64,000 nucleotides of DNA from Mikania micrantha (GCA_009363875.1 CM018690.1:14663971-14727970), one strand, 5' to 3'; shown: positions 1 through 12,297, counted from the first letter of the stretch. Notes: generated from the sequence alone by a model not told the origin. Numbers and translations: made by a program.

Positions 1-272
1 GTAGTAATATGATATGTCAATTCGAGTGTGTTTATTTTTTACTTTCACATACATCTCACAGTTTAATATAATTGAGAAGATTAAATGGTAATTAGTTAAT
101 TATAAATAACTATTAATAACTACATATACTAAATATCTAAAGTTATATTTTTTAATATTATTATTTAAAAGAAGAGAAATGTATAAAAATAAATTTGAGT
201 TTTATATGTAAAAATAAGGTTAAAAAGTCATAAAAGTGACACATATCTCCTTACTTATTTATCTATATTATA

Positions 273-1055
273 CTAGAGTATTACCCCGTGTATTACACGG
301 ATTTAATATAAAATATTAAATATTAAATATTTAGTAATAAATTTTAAAAAAATTATAAAACGATATTTTAAGAGAAAATGATTAATTCACGTATTCGAAT
401 ACTTCAAATAATAAAAGAAAAAATCAAAAACTTTAATAACTATACACATAATATATAATATTTTTGATTTGTAACAATTATTATCTTTGAGCAAATTGAT
501 AATAAAGATTCAATTTGTATTCTATGAAAGACTAACTTTTATAAATTAAAAATGTAAAAAATATAATTTATTTAATTATTTAATTTTAACGACTCAATTT
601 ATATATAACGTTAAATATCAGGACCAAAAGTGTAACTTTCTCAATTATTTTTTTTACTTTGGTTTTTAAATAAATTTAAAAAACGTCATTAGTTTATAAA
701 AATCTTATTGTTTTAAACACCGGTTTATATTATATTTTATTTTTTTAAAAAAATCATTTTGAAAGAAAATTTTTTTCTAAATGACTTTGATTTTCAGAAA
801 ATATAATATTTCTTATTTTAAAAAAAATAATATTAATTTTTTTACATTTTATAAAAAAATTTTATATGTGCTTTCTAATTAAAAGATAAATAATATTATT
901 AGTTATTAGTATTGTGATTATTTAATAGGAAAGAGAATATAATTATTTAATAGGAGATAATTAAGTAACTTTGATAAAAAGTTGACATGTGGCAATTAGG
1001 GTGTAAAAACATGACATGTGGCAAAAAAACATTTTTATTTATTAGTATAGTAAGA
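273..1055 (-). mobile_element. Non-autonomous Helitron
   Basis: Read on the minus strand, the element begins TCTTACTATACTAATA (at 1055) after an A and ends with a hairpin of CCGTG/CACGG arms (about 285-300), a short spacer and CTAG followed by T (273-276). That is the Helitron plan: 5' TC, a 3' hairpin close to CTRR, insertion between A and T, and no target duplication. The interior is AT-rich with no coding potential. Autonomy would need a RepHel protein, and none is present in the window. Confidence 0.7.
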
Positions 1056-1432
1056 TTATAATATATATTCGAAGGATAGGAGAGTAAGGTCACCAAAATT
1101 TAAGAGTTCGATTTTAAATTTAATAGAACTTTTAAATTACAACGTACAACCTTAAGTTAAAAAAATATTTTTTAACGTTTTAGTTTTTTCTCACTTTTAT
1201 GACTTTAAACATGAATTGGGTAGAGTAACGATTAAAAAATGAAATAAAAAAAACTCAAACCAAATTGACAACGTCTCAATCTTTTTTGCATGTGTCTTTT
1301 TTCGTACATTTAACCTTCTAAATTGGAATTTTTTGCTAAATAGTTATTTTTATTTCCGTTCAGAAAAAAAAATTTTTTTATTAAATATTAAAATTAAATT
1401 AGAATAGTTGGCTCAACAAGAATTGTTTTAGT
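1056..1432. other. AT-rich spacer, nothing recognised
   Basis: No credible ORF, RNA gene or complete repeat was recognised between the Helitron and the next MITE. Confidence 0.4.
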
Positions 1433-1441
1433 TATGATTAT

Positions 1442-1825
1442 GGGGGAAAGATCAAATAAGAAGAGCTTTTTGCGTAAGAAGGGTGAGAACTAATAAGAAT
1501 TTGACACGTGTCACATAATTTAGTTATATAATCTTATTTTTTCTACTAGATTTTTATTTTTTTGTATTATATTTGTTATATATTTTTTTATACTTGATTT
1601 TTGTTGTTTTTTGTATTAGATTTTTGTTTTTGTACTATATCTTATTTTATTTTTGTACTGGATTTTTTTTGTAATAGATTTTTGATTGTTTGTACTAGAT
1701 TTTGTTTCCTTTTGTACTGTATTTCGTTTTTTGTGTTGCATTACTGTTTTATGATGACACGTGTCAAATTTCTATTGGTTCTTACTCTTCTTAGGCAAAA
1801 AACTCTTCTTAGTGGATCCAACCCC
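1442..1825. mobile_element. Mutator-type MITE (384 bp)
   Basis: The ends are inverted repeats: the left begins GGGGGAAAGATCAAATAAG and the right, reverse-complemented, begins GGGGTTGGATCCACTAAG. Both continue into an AAGAAGAG-rich arm and reach a GACACGTGTCA motif. It is flanked by a perfect 9-bp direct repeat, tatgattat (1433-1441 and 1826-1834), as expected for the Mutator superfamily. The core is a run of imperfect copies of TTTTTGTACTAGATTTTTG. The 80-codon open frame across the core is low-complexity and not a gene. Confidence 0.75.
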
Positions 1826-1834
1826 TATGATTAT

Positions 1835-3258
1835 GGCTTATAACCAATCTAAATTTCAGGCCCTTAATATTATCAATCTAAGCAATTTGTTTTACGTTAT
1901 AGCCTTACCACCCGTCTAGTTTATTAGTGTGTGTGCATTACACTATAGATATAATCTATTCATTTACGGGTTTATTTATCCATATTTCTAATATAGCTAT
2001 TCAAATACTATATAAATAACTTCTTTAGATTAGTATACCAAAAATTATTTATGTGTGTATATTATAAGCATCTACTCATGTGTAGATTTACTACAATATT
2101 ATAATTTGCAAATGTGGAGAAAACTTAATAGGAGGATTGAATGAATAATAGAGTTGAGAGAAGTTGATTAATTTTATAGTGTAGAGGCATGTAGAATTTA
2201 CGTGTAATGAGAATTCCAATTAGAGGTGGTTGTCTCTCCCTTTCTAAACATAGAAGATTTTTCTTTTAAATATTTGGATGTGATTTTCTCTCTCTTTTAT
2301 TTACAATTATATTGATAATAAGGTCTAAAAACGAAATGAATACGGTTGAATTTGGTTCGGTTTACCTTATCCCGAATGCAGTTCGGTTTACGGTTGAGCT
2401 AAAAGAATTTCAAAACCATTTAAACCTAACCAAATAAATCATTTAAACCGCAAACTGAACCATTGAACACCCTACAAGTTTTTCATGTGATTGCAGAGAG
2501 AGTAAGGATATGAGAGGAGGGAATTGACTTCATCATGAATTTGATCGAGATGAGATGTCTCATCTTAATTTATGGAGGAACTACTCGAAACCTCGTGTGA
2601 CAAGGATTTGCTTCTTCATTGGCACCATCTTTGAAACCTAAATGCCACCCACATCTCGTTTTCTCCATGGCATCCTCCTGATTTTTGTTGGTTGCTGTTT
2701 TATTAATGATTTCTAGAGCTAAAAACCATCCAACCTTTTTTAGTTATACATTTTTCATTAAATTATAATAAATTATGTATGACTATATATTATTATTTTG
2801 AGTTCTTGTAATATTTGTGGTTACATAAAGAATCATTGCCTAAAATCTGTTATTGATCAGTTTTACCGGTTTAAATTCATTATATTCACATATTTTTAAG
2901 TTATGTATCTTGACTTGTATTGTGTGTTAAAGTACTGTTACCAATCTCAACCCGTTATATGTTATAATGCTACTCATTTTAACCTAAAATACAATATTTA
3001 TTTACCCAAATCTATATATTTATTTTTTTATGGGTCAATTTTATTAGGTCTTGTAAACTAGTAGGGGAACGTAGCTACAAAATTAAATATCTAAAACATG
3101 ATTGCTAGATAATGTCTAAAGACCCCATAACAAGTCAAACACCATAAAGAAGATAAAAACACTTGATGTTTACACTTTACATCCATATAAAGGATGACTT
3201 TTTATTATTATTTTTATTACATTCACAGAACCGGATGTATAGTGGTACCGATTTCACA
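1835..3258. other. Gene-free stretch with a degenerate hAT-like fragment
   Basis: No coding region was recognised. About 2335-2475 holds degenerate GGTTCGGTTTA / CCGAACC-type repeats and ends in TTGAACACCCTAC, which resembles the ends of the hAT-type MITEs elsewhere in the window. No clean target duplication was found, so it is probably an old relic. Confidence 0.35.
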
Positions 3259-3266
3259 CGTACATC

Positions 3267-3724
3267 TAGGGGTGTTCATTTTCGGACTTCGGATATCCGA
3301 AAATTTCGGATAGTGGTTTTCAATATCCGAATCCGTATCTGAAATTTCAGATATCCGAAATAAAAAAATAAAATAAAAAATTTTAAAAATATATATTTCG
3401 AATATCCGAAAATTAACCGGATATCCGAAAAATATTCGAAAATTATCTGGATATCCGAAAAATATCCGGATATCCGAAAAATATCTGAAAATTATCTGAA
3501 AAATATTCGGATATCCGAAAAATTATCCGAAAAAAGTATCCGAATATCCGAAAAAAATATGTTTCGGATATCGGATATCCGAACTATCCGAAAATTTTCA
3601 AAATAGGTATCTGAATCTGAAGTTTCGGATATCCGAACATCCGGATATCCGATTTTTTCGGATATTTCGGATTCTGATTTTCGGATATTTCGGATTCGGA
3701 TACGGATTTTTTTGAACACCCCTA
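3267..3724. mobile_element. hAT-type MITE (458 bp) of ATATCCGAAA repeats
   Basis: Terminal inverted repeats TAGGGGTGTTC and GAACACCCCTA are flanked by a perfect 8-bp duplication, cgtacatc (3259-3266 and 3725-3732), typical of the hAT superfamily. The whole interior is short variants of TCGGATATCCGAA in both orientations, so it can fold heavily. The minus-strand open frame over it (3492-3731) is an artefact of the repeat. Another copy starts at 63880. Confidence 0.8.
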
Positions 3725-3732
3725 CGTACATC

Positions 3733-4677
3733 TTGGCATATTTATTACTATAAAGATTTTTTTAATATAAAGAAAACGACCAAATTAAAACATTTATTTT
3801 GGAAGTATAGTTATACTTATAAGTGTAACTAAACTCAAGCATATAAATTGACATGCATATTAATATATATATATATATTAAAAAGCAACAATAGTTTGTG
3901 TCTTAATTTTACTATTCAATTTGGAATAGTTTCCCTTGCATGATGTACAAGCTTGACATGCACAATATATTAATATTGAAAGAAAGAAACAACGTCAAAA
4001 GATAAAGAAAAAACCGCGTCAAAAGATCGAAATTACACTTTCAATAGTTTTGAATTAATTTGAAATTTTCTTTTATAATCCTGAACTTTGAACTCTTATT
4101 TTTAAATCCCCTTCTCACTTTACTTACATATTTTTAATGTTCACATGATTTTAACACGTCATAAGTTATCGGATAAAAGTCATGATTATATTAATTTGAT
4201 CACAATGGACTCATGAACGTTTATATAAAATTCGAACTCAAACGGTCACAGAAATTTTGCACGTTGTTATACGATTTAGATTTAATAATTTTATAATATT
4301 TGTATCGTTTATAAATTTTACATTTACGCAGGGCCTTTTTTTAAGTCTTCTGTAATCACATTCTTTACTGTTAAATGAGTTCTTAATCTTCAACCCTTAG
4401 TTTCAAAGCTTACATTATAGATGTTGTATAGGGTTTTGTGCTTTTAGTAATTTCAATCTATAATGAGACTATAATTTTCAGCTTATAATAAATTGAGATG
4501 TGTTACTTAATGGTTTTGAAATTTCATACAATTGGTAGAGGGTTAATTTTTGCCAGGTTAGTGGTCTCTTATCAATGATTTGTTCATATTTTGTAAAATA
4601 TTTCAACGTGGATGAAGTTGGATGTTTTGACGTCAGTATATCAGACCCCGCCGCAACGCACGGGTCTTATATACTAG
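3733..4677 (+). mobile_element. Helitron 3' tail ending at 4677; 5' limit not found
   Basis: A GC-rich imperfect hairpin (CCCCGCCGCAACGCACGGG, 4646-4664) is followed by a short AT spacer and CTAG, then T, at 4674-4678. This is a Helitron 3' terminus reading on the plus strand. No clear 5' TC end was found, so only the right edge is supported. The upstream AT-rich sequence to the previous MITE may belong to it. No coding region is seen. Confidence 0.5.
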
Positions 4678-5742
4678 TTTTTATTAATTACGAAAAATAT
4701 GCAAGTAAAATAGTTATTTTCTTCACAAGATAAACAAACATGGTTCTCTGCCTGGTGGTTAGCTAGTTGTCTGGCCTTCTGATACGAATTTTATTGTTAT
4801 TTTTATTTTATGTTATTATTTTTATTTTATTTTTTTTGCATTTTTATGTTTTTTAAGCTTTCTTGATCTTCTTAAGTTTATACTGTTTGTTTTTTATCAA
4901 CATGTCCGCTGTAATGCGTATCTAAAGACTAAAGTTTGAAAGGTTGTCTTGTTTTTTTTGTTGTATGTATGTAATTGCTTTCAGTTTTCTGCAATTTAAC
5001 GAAAGGAAAAAACGCAACAAATAAATTAATTATGATGTGAAAACTTAAGCTAATTAATTCCTGGTGATTAAATAATGTGAAGATTTCAACAGATATAGTA
5101 ATCAACTAATTCTGCTTATTATTAACTGCAAACTCACAACAAGAAAATGAAAAAAAATAAATATTCATGGAACATATGAACGCATGAATGACGGATGTAA
5201 CACTATGACAATTTTGTAACAATGGGCGAAGCTTTAGAAGGGCCCGGGGAGCCTGACCCTTGCAGTTTTTCAACTGAGAAGGATTGACATAGTCGTACTT
5301 CGTCAGAAAATTTTATAGGAATTGAGTTCGGCCTCCTCCGTTTTCTTCCTAAAAATCATTTGGCTTCATCAGGGTTTATTTTCAAGCTTTGTCACTATTT
5401 GAAACGTACGCAATATGCTATCTTATAACAAAAACTTGGCCGGCCTTTATTTAAGTTATATTTCTGCATATTCACATCATGTTTTAATACAGTCAAAACT
5501 TGGGTTTTATAAAATGTTAATTATTTTTGCAGTTTAACAATCTCATGTGTATGTACGTAGTCACGTTAATGTCACCGTATCACCATTTCATGGTTGATAC
5601 ATAGACTGCAGCATACTTCATAAATAATTAAATGAATTAATTAGTTTTGGGTGTTAAAGGTTTAAATTAAGTTGCAAGTTTGGAGATTGTGCTTTCAATG
5701 TCATAATAATTTTCGATATTAGGGCTAACGGATATTAATTTT
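4678..5742. other. Gene-free stretch, nothing recognised
   Basis: AT-rich sequence with no long ORF or recognised element. A short GC-richer patch near 5225-5300 shows no interpretable frame. Confidence 0.4.
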
Positions 5743-5760
5743 TTTTTGGTTAAATTAAGT

Positions 5761-5986
5761 TTTTTTTATTTTATTTTTTTGAACAGCAATTTGGATCACT
5801 GACGGGTCATAGACCCACCCGATCATATCCACACCCCATAGGAGGAAACCCACCACAGGTGAGAGAAAACCCCCTAGCCTAGCATGGAACCCCTATTTTG
5901 TCCATGCCAGGACTTGAACCCGTGACCTCCCCAATATTGAAGCCACATGGTACCTCCCCTCAACCGCTTGAGCTAAGGATCATTGG
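5761..5986 (-). mobile_element. tRNA-derived SINE
   Basis: Read on the minus strand the head carries a box A-like TTAGCTCAAGCGGTTGAGG and a box B-like GGGTTCAAGTCC, the internal RNA polymerase III promoter of a tRNA. A unique body of about 150 bp follows, and then an A-rich tail (at 5761-5785 on the plus strand). It is flanked by an 18-bp perfect target-site duplication (5743-5760 and 5987-6004), as expected for LINE-mediated insertion. A duplication this long and clean argues for a fairly young copy. Confidence 0.85.
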
Positions 5987-6639
5987 TTTTTGGTTAAATT
6001 AAGTGAAGTGATTAAAATAAGCGCGTCCCATTAAGCTTAGAATCTATGGTTTTGCCAAGCACCTCCAATTTAACAGGGCTTTTTAAAAAAAAAACTTATA
6101 CTTTAAAATAAAAGAATAAAAATTTTGTTATTTGTCACATTCTTTTATCATTATTGTTATTTATCAATTTTTTATCATTACACTTAATTCTCTTTTATAT
6201 TAAATAACTATATTCTTTCTCTTATTAAATAACAATATTTTATCTCTTATTAAATAAATTCTCTCTTATTAAATAATTATAATACTAATAACTAATATTT
6301 TATTTATATTTTTATTATAAATTACACTTAATTTTTTTTATAAAATACTAAGTTTTCTAATATCAAAATTTTTAAAAGTAAGAAATACTTTATTTTCAAG
6401 AAAAAAACAAAATTTATATAAAAAACAAGTTATCTTAAAAAACATAGATGCGCTAAATTATTAATATTAGATAAACATGTTAAACGTGTGAATAAGATTT
6501 CGAATGTTGTATACAAGTAATTTTTAGAGATTTGTAGATTATTTTAAGTATTTGTATCTTCGTAATATATCAAATGTTTATTATCTTTATTTCATTTGAT
6601 ATGCAACAGCTTTTTGTAAAGTATAATAAATTACATATG

Positions 6640-6680
6640 TTATATGACTCCACCCGTGTTATACACGGGTTATAACCTAG
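6640..6680 (+). mobile_element. Helitron 3' terminus (hairpin plus CTAG)
   Basis: A near-perfect hairpin, ACCCGTGT/ACACGGGT (6652-6671), lies just before AACCTAG, with T following at 6681. This is a plus-strand Helitron 3' end. The element body must extend to the left into AT-rich sequence after about 6.05 kb, but no 5' end could be fixed. Confidence 0.55.
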
Positions 6681-6696
6681 TAAACGGATATATACA

Positions 6697-7145
6697 TCTA
6701 TTATATATAATAAATCAAAATAAAAAAGGACACATGTCACTAATCTACAATATTCTAACAATGATTTTCTCGCTTCTCTCTTATTTAATGCATCATACGT
6801 TAAATAATATTATTAAATATTGAATACATGTTTATATATTTTTAAATTGAAAATATTTTTTAAGACATTAAAAATATATTAATATATTAATACTTTTTTT
6901 TTTCAAAAGCAAAATTATTATAAAATAAGAAATATTGAAAAACAGTTTTCTAAAATAAAATGTTTAAAAAAACAAACTTTGAAAAAGTAATAGTTAAAAA
7001 AATAATATTATTGATTTATTACTTAAAGTATTAAGTTTTTCAAAAATTATAATCATATTTTATTTTAAAAAATTGACTTATATTATAAATATTTTCGTTA
7101 ATGACTATATATTTAACCCCTGTAACATACGGGATATTAATCTAG
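6697..7145 (+). mobile_element. Short non-autonomous Helitron (449 bp)
   Basis: It starts TCTATTATATATAATAA after an A (6696), contains a GGACACATGTCAC motif near its 5' end and finishes with an imperfect hairpin (CCCCTGTAACATACGGG, about 7117-7133) followed by ATATTAATCTAG and T. No target duplication and no coding potential. It lies only 16 bp after the previous Helitron tail. Confidence 0.65.
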
Positions 7146-7167
7146 TATATATATATATATATACATA

Positions 7168-7801
7168 CTAGGTTATGATCCCGTGTGTTACACCAAATAA
7201 ATATAAAATATTAAACAATTAGAACTAATAATTTAAAAATTATTAAACGATATTTTGATGTAAGATGATCAAGATATGTATTAACAAATACTCTAAGCAT
7301 TAAAACAACAATTCGAAAGTTTAGTAACAGCATAATTGATATTTGATAGGTAAAATACTAATTTCATAATTATTAAAGTTATTTTGAACGACCAATGAAC
7401 ACTTAAAAAAGTTTAATATGAATTGACTAAATTTATTTTGTTCTAAACCAATAATTTTATCAAAATTTATATGTTGAATATCATATCAGTTGTTAGTGAA
7501 ATAAGAAATTAATTAAGATTTAAAAATTATAAATAATAAATACTTTAAAATTATAAAATTATATTTTAAAATAAGATAATAAAAATATTTATATTTTTGC
7601 ATTTAATTATTTAGAATTATTAACCTTAAATATGAGAGAGAATTAGTAAAATATAATGAAATGATAGATTGATATAAAAGTTACAAGTGTCAAAATTTAA
7701 TAATGAATGTATATAAAAGAAACATGTGGCAAAAATTGATGATACATGAATATGAAAATGACAAGTGACATATTTGTTATTACTTTATTAGGTAGTATAG
7801 A
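7168..7801 (-). mobile_element. Non-autonomous Helitron (634 bp), opposite orientation
   Basis: On the minus strand it begins TCTATACTACCTAATAAAG after an A and ends with a GTGTAACACACGGG imperfect hairpin followed by CTAG and T at 7171-7167. Its interior has the same GACAAGTGTCA/ACATGTGGCA-type motifs as the other Helitrons here. Its 3' end faces the 3' end of the 6697-7145 copy across a short TA repeat, so the two lie tail to tail. Confidence 0.6.
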
Positions 7802-8029
7802 TATATATAGGCGCACAATCGCTCAACTAGTAATTTAAACGCTATTAAACACTTTGAGCTTTCTAATTTAACGCTTTAGGCTTTCTAATTTAAACATTAG
7901 CAATTTTGCACAACACAAGTGCATGAAATTTCCAATTTGAACATGTTAGATTATTAATTCTTTTGATTAATGTGATACCTGGTATTTCAAATTCTAACTA
8001 GAACTTTAGTTGCATCAATTATTATTCCT

Positions 8030-8312
8030 TTGATGTTTTTTTGGAACGGCGGTATTCTCACGTGTTCCCTACCCTTTGTAGGCGATTGTCCAAGGTCGAC
8101 TTTTCCAACCGTCGTGAGAACCCATACTCCTAATGCGCAGGAACCTAGTTGAATGGGTAAACCAGCTTCATCCCCCCCCCCCCCCAAATCAAAATCAAAC
8201 ATGAGAACCTCAAGCTGACCATTCACCTGATGTCTTTCAAACTTGCCTCCAGATGAATTCAAACCCCTGACCTTCATATTGGAAGGTGAGAGCCCTAACC
8301 ATTGGTCTGGGT
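8030..8312 (-). mobile_element. Possible degenerate SINE-like element
   Basis: On the minus strand a box A-like segment (GACCAATGGTTAGGGCTC) and a box B-like segment (GGGTTTGAATTC) lie at tRNA-like spacing near 8230-8312, followed by a longer body. A run of 14 C's lies near 8170-8184. No convincing target duplication or A-rich tail was found, so it may be a worn SINE or a fragment of another repeat. The overlapping minus-strand open frame at 7987-8277 is not credible as a gene. Confidence 0.4.
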
Positions 8313-9278
8313 TTTCATGTCTTCTTAGATTTAGGTGATTCCTCTTATTTCGGTGATAAGTTTGTCCTTTTGAGTCCTTAGATGATTAATTTATTAGGGA
8401 TTTTCTTGAGTTAGTTATTTACTATTTTAGTATTTAGTAATTTACATATTTACGTATAAAATAAATATAGGATATATGAATTTAAATGCTTCAAAAAGCT
8501 AGGAAAAAAGAAAACTAAACTGCAAAAGAAAAAGGATTATTTCTTTATCAAAATCCGAATAAATGAGTAGAGTTTTTAACATTAACTATTATGTGTTAGA
8601 GAAGAACCCCATATTTAAATTCTTCTAGGGTTAATCAAATTCGATTATATTAAAATGGTGATTTTTCTGCTTTGATTTGTTCTCGAATTTCTTTTAAAGA
8701 TAGGAGAGGCATTTATTTTAAAAAGGAATTTCCTTTAAAGATAGGAGGGTAATTAACTATTACATGTTAAAAAAAAACAAAGAAAGAAAGAAACCTTCAT
8801 TTTATGCTTTGATTTGTGATGATGGAGGTTATTGGACTGATTAGTGGTTGAGATCAAAGATGATATAATGACTTCAAACCAATGACGATTCACTAGTTTG
8901 AGATTTGTACATGAATATGATGTCAAGTAGGATTCAGCAAAATCAATTCTTTGATTCAAGGGGCTCAGTTTTTTGTGTATCAAGCATAGAGCAAAACTCA
9001 AAAACTCAATTGGTTAGATTGGGGTCTACGATGTAGTTTTAATTTCATATACAATAGTTACTTTTTCTGTTTATGTTTTGTTTGTTTTCGTGCCTTTAGC
9101 TTCTTGCTTGGGCCTCTTTTTAATGAAATTCTGACGTTAAAAAATTTTTGCAAAAGATGGGTATTTGGATAGTTCAAGTGCACGTGGGTTTAGCATAATC
9201 AATTCATTATCAATTCTTTCTTAGTCATTTGTTTCATCACTTATTGCATATTTGACTATGAGTAATATTTTACTATGT
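8313..9278. other. Gene-free stretch, nothing recognised
   Basis: Short open frames only, without recognisable domains. AGGAATTTC/AAAGATAGGAG motifs occur twice near 8690-8750 as a short local duplication. Confidence 0.35.
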
Positions 9279-9660
9279 GTAAATTCCATTTTTTTTCCTT
9301 TATGTTTACACAAAATTTCAAAGGTATTCTTTTAAGTTTATAAATGACAAAATCAGTTGTTTAAGTTTTTAAATGTTGCAAACTCGGTCCTTTTTCCGTT
9401 AAGTATTAAAGAATAAAGGACTACATCTGAAAATTTATGTAAACATAAAGGACCAAAAGTAAAATTTACTAAATTACTTATATGTTTTTTTGACATTTAT
9501 GCCACTATTCTGTTAGTACTTAACGGAGTTAACAGAGAAAGGACCGAGAACATTTAAAAACTTAAAGGACTGATTTTGCCATTTTAAAACATAAAAGACT
9601 ACCTTTGAAAATTTTGTTTGAAATTTTGTTTAAGCATAAAGGACCAAAAGTGCAATTTAC
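9279..9660. mobile_element. Inverted-repeat MITE
   Basis: The left arm (from GTAAATTCC through a TTTCCTTTATGTTTACAC segment to ACTCGGTCC) is matched by the reverse complement of the right arm (GTAAATTGCACTTTTGGTCC, TTTCAAAGGTAG, TCGGTCC). The two arms of about 150 bp make a foldback. I could not find a clean target duplication, so the superfamily is not assigned. Open frames across it are not genes. Confidence 0.55.
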
Positions 9661-10060
9661 TCTTCTACTAAAGACAATGTTTAGAGCCAGATTGAAGATG
9701 ATGTATGGTCGATTGTATCGACGAGAATATTTAGTTTTAGAGTGAGATTGGGGATGCTGGAGGTAAACTTCAATGAGTCGACCATGAGATTGCTCGAGAT
9801 AAGGCAAATGAAGTCCAATGATGGTGGTTGTTTTTTGAGTTTTGACGATGATTGGAGGCATGGGTAAGTATAATATAACCATAAACGAAAGATAATAGAT
9901 ATCCTTCTTGAGCCGTAACCGATTTTAACCAAACCAACTTTAACCGACGGTTATAGTTAAGCTAAGCCATTAACCGACCTATTCGGTTATGGTTATGGTT
10001 AAGCCAAATCATTAACTGGCTTTAATCGAACCAAACTGATCATTTTATATATATATATAT

Positions 10061-12279
10061 AGGATTGGGTTCAAATGCTAACCCTCATTTATGGCACTAA
10101 CCCATTAACCCTCATAAACCAATCAGAATTGAACACATGGCTTTTTCTTTTATTATTTAATAAGGGTAAAGTAGTAATTTGCTATATTAAATACTTTACC
10201 CTCTCTTTTTTTATACATCCATAACTTTTTTATGCTATAATATTTTTTTATAAAAATTGCACCATTTTACTCGTCTTATTTTTCTCTTTAATTATGTTAT
10301 AGTCTTGACTAGGTTTTTTTATTTTTTTTCGTATGTTCGTACTTACACCAATGTAACAAGTATAAAAATAACAAATTATTTGTAACGAGTTGTAACGAAT
10401 TTCGGTTTACATTGTTATAGAATAAATACGGTTTACGTTTAAGAGTGTAAACGACCCAAGCCAATCCCAAGCTAGTTAATTACGTTATATTCTTGACTAG
10501 GTTTTTTTATTTTTTTTCGTATGTTCGTATTTACGCCAATGTAACAAGTATAAAAATAACAAATTATTTGTAACGAGTTGTAACGAATTTCGGTTTACAT
10601 TGTTGTAAAATAAATACGGTTTACGTTTAAGAGTGTAAACGACCCAAGCCGATCTTGAGCTAGTTAATTACGTTATATTCTTGACTAGATTTTTTTATTT
10701 TTTCCGGATGCTCAAAAATTCGTTATATCTACTAGATTGTAATACGTTTTAATACTTTAAAAAAATTATATCTACAAGATTGTAAAGACATTTTAATACT
10801 TTTAAAAAAATAATATAACATTTTGTTGATAAAAACCAAAATTCGTTATATATACAAGATTGTAATACGTTTTAATACTTTAAAAAAATTATATCTACAA
10901 GATTGTAAAGACATTTTAATACTTTAAAAAAAATAATATAACATTTTGTTGATAAAAACCAAAATTCGTTATATATACAAGATTGTAATACGTTTTAATA
11001 CTTTAAAAAAATTATATCTACAAGATTGTAAAGACATTTTAATACTTTAAAAAAAATAATATAACATTTTGTTGATAAAAACCAAAATTCGTTATATATA
11101 CAAGATTGTAAATACGTTTTAATACTTTAAAAAAATTATATCTACAAGATTGTAAATATATTAATACTTAAAAAAATAATATAACATTTTGTTGATAAAA
11201 ACCAAAATTCGTTATATCTACAAGATTGTAAATACATTTTAATACTTTTAAAAAATACTATAACATTTTGTTGATAAAAACTAAAATTCGTTATATCTAC
11301 TAAATTGTAATATGTTTAAATACTTTAAAAAAATAATATAACATTTTGTTTAGAAAAACCAAAATTCGTTATATCTACAAGATTGTAAATACGTTTTAAT
11401 ACTTTAAAAAAATTATATCTACAAGATTGTAAATATATTAATACTTAAAAAAAATAATATAACATTTTGTTGATAAAAACCAAAATTCGTTATATCTACA
11501 AGATTGTAAATACATTTTAATACTTTTAAAAAATACTATAACATTTTGTTGATAAAAACTAAAATTCGTTATATCTACTAAATTGTAATATGTTTAAATA
11601 CTTTAAAAAAATAATATAACATTTTGTTTAGAAAAACCAAAATTCGTTATATCTACAAGATTGTAAATACATTTTCATAATTTAAAAATTATATTTACAA
11701 GATTGTAAATACATTTTAGTACTTCAAAAACCAAAATTCGTTACAAAATCAAGAATATAACGTAATTAACGAGCATCCAGAAAAAATAAAAAACCTAGTC
11801 AAGAATATAACGTAATTAACGAGCTCAGGATCGGCTTGGCTCGTTTACACTCTTAAACTTAACCCCTATTTATTATACAACAATGTAAACCCAAATTCGT
11901 TACAACTTGTTACAAATAATTTGTTAGTTTTATACTTGTTACATTGGTGTAAATACGAACATCCGAAAAAAAATAAAAAAACTTCGTCAAGACTATAACG
12001 GAATTAAAGAGAAAAAAAAGACGAGTAAAATGGTGCAATTTTTATAAAAAAATATTATAGTATAAAAAAGTTATGGATGTATAAAAAAAGATGGGGTAAA
12101 GTATTTAATATATCAAATTACATTAATACCCTTATTCCCTTTTTCTTTCAAATCAATTACATTATTATATTATAGTTTAATATCAACCATTAGATTAGCA
12201 TCTTGTAAATTAATCATTCAATATGGTAGGGTTAATGGGTTATTGATGAATCTTAGAGTTAGTATTAGATCCATTCCCT
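10061..12279. mobile_element. Foldback element A (type 1) in a TA microsatellite
   Basis: It is bounded on both sides by (TA)n. Long inverted arms of several hundred bases contain, in mirror order, a GAGTGTAAACGA...AAGCCGATC segment, TTACATTGTTGTA, TAACAAGTATAAAAATAAC, a GGATGTTCGTATTTAC segment, TTAATTCCGTTATAGTCTTGACTAG, ACTCGTCTTATTTTTCTC and a GGGTTAATGGGTTA end. The centre (about 10.72-11.75 kb) is a tandem array. No protein is encoded. (TA)n targeting resembles what is known for rice Micron-type elements; kinship is inference. Confidence 0.7.
10720..11750. repeat. Tandem array inside foldback element A
   Basis: A unit of roughly 118 bp is repeated about eight times with small changes. 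Its landmarks are AAAATTCGTTATATCTACAAG, TTTTAATACTTTAAAAAAATTA and ATAACATTTTGTTGATAAAAAC. The same unit occurs in inverted orientation and in far fewer copies in element F (59210-59525). Confidence 0.8.
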
Positions 12280-12297
12280 ATATATATATATATATAT

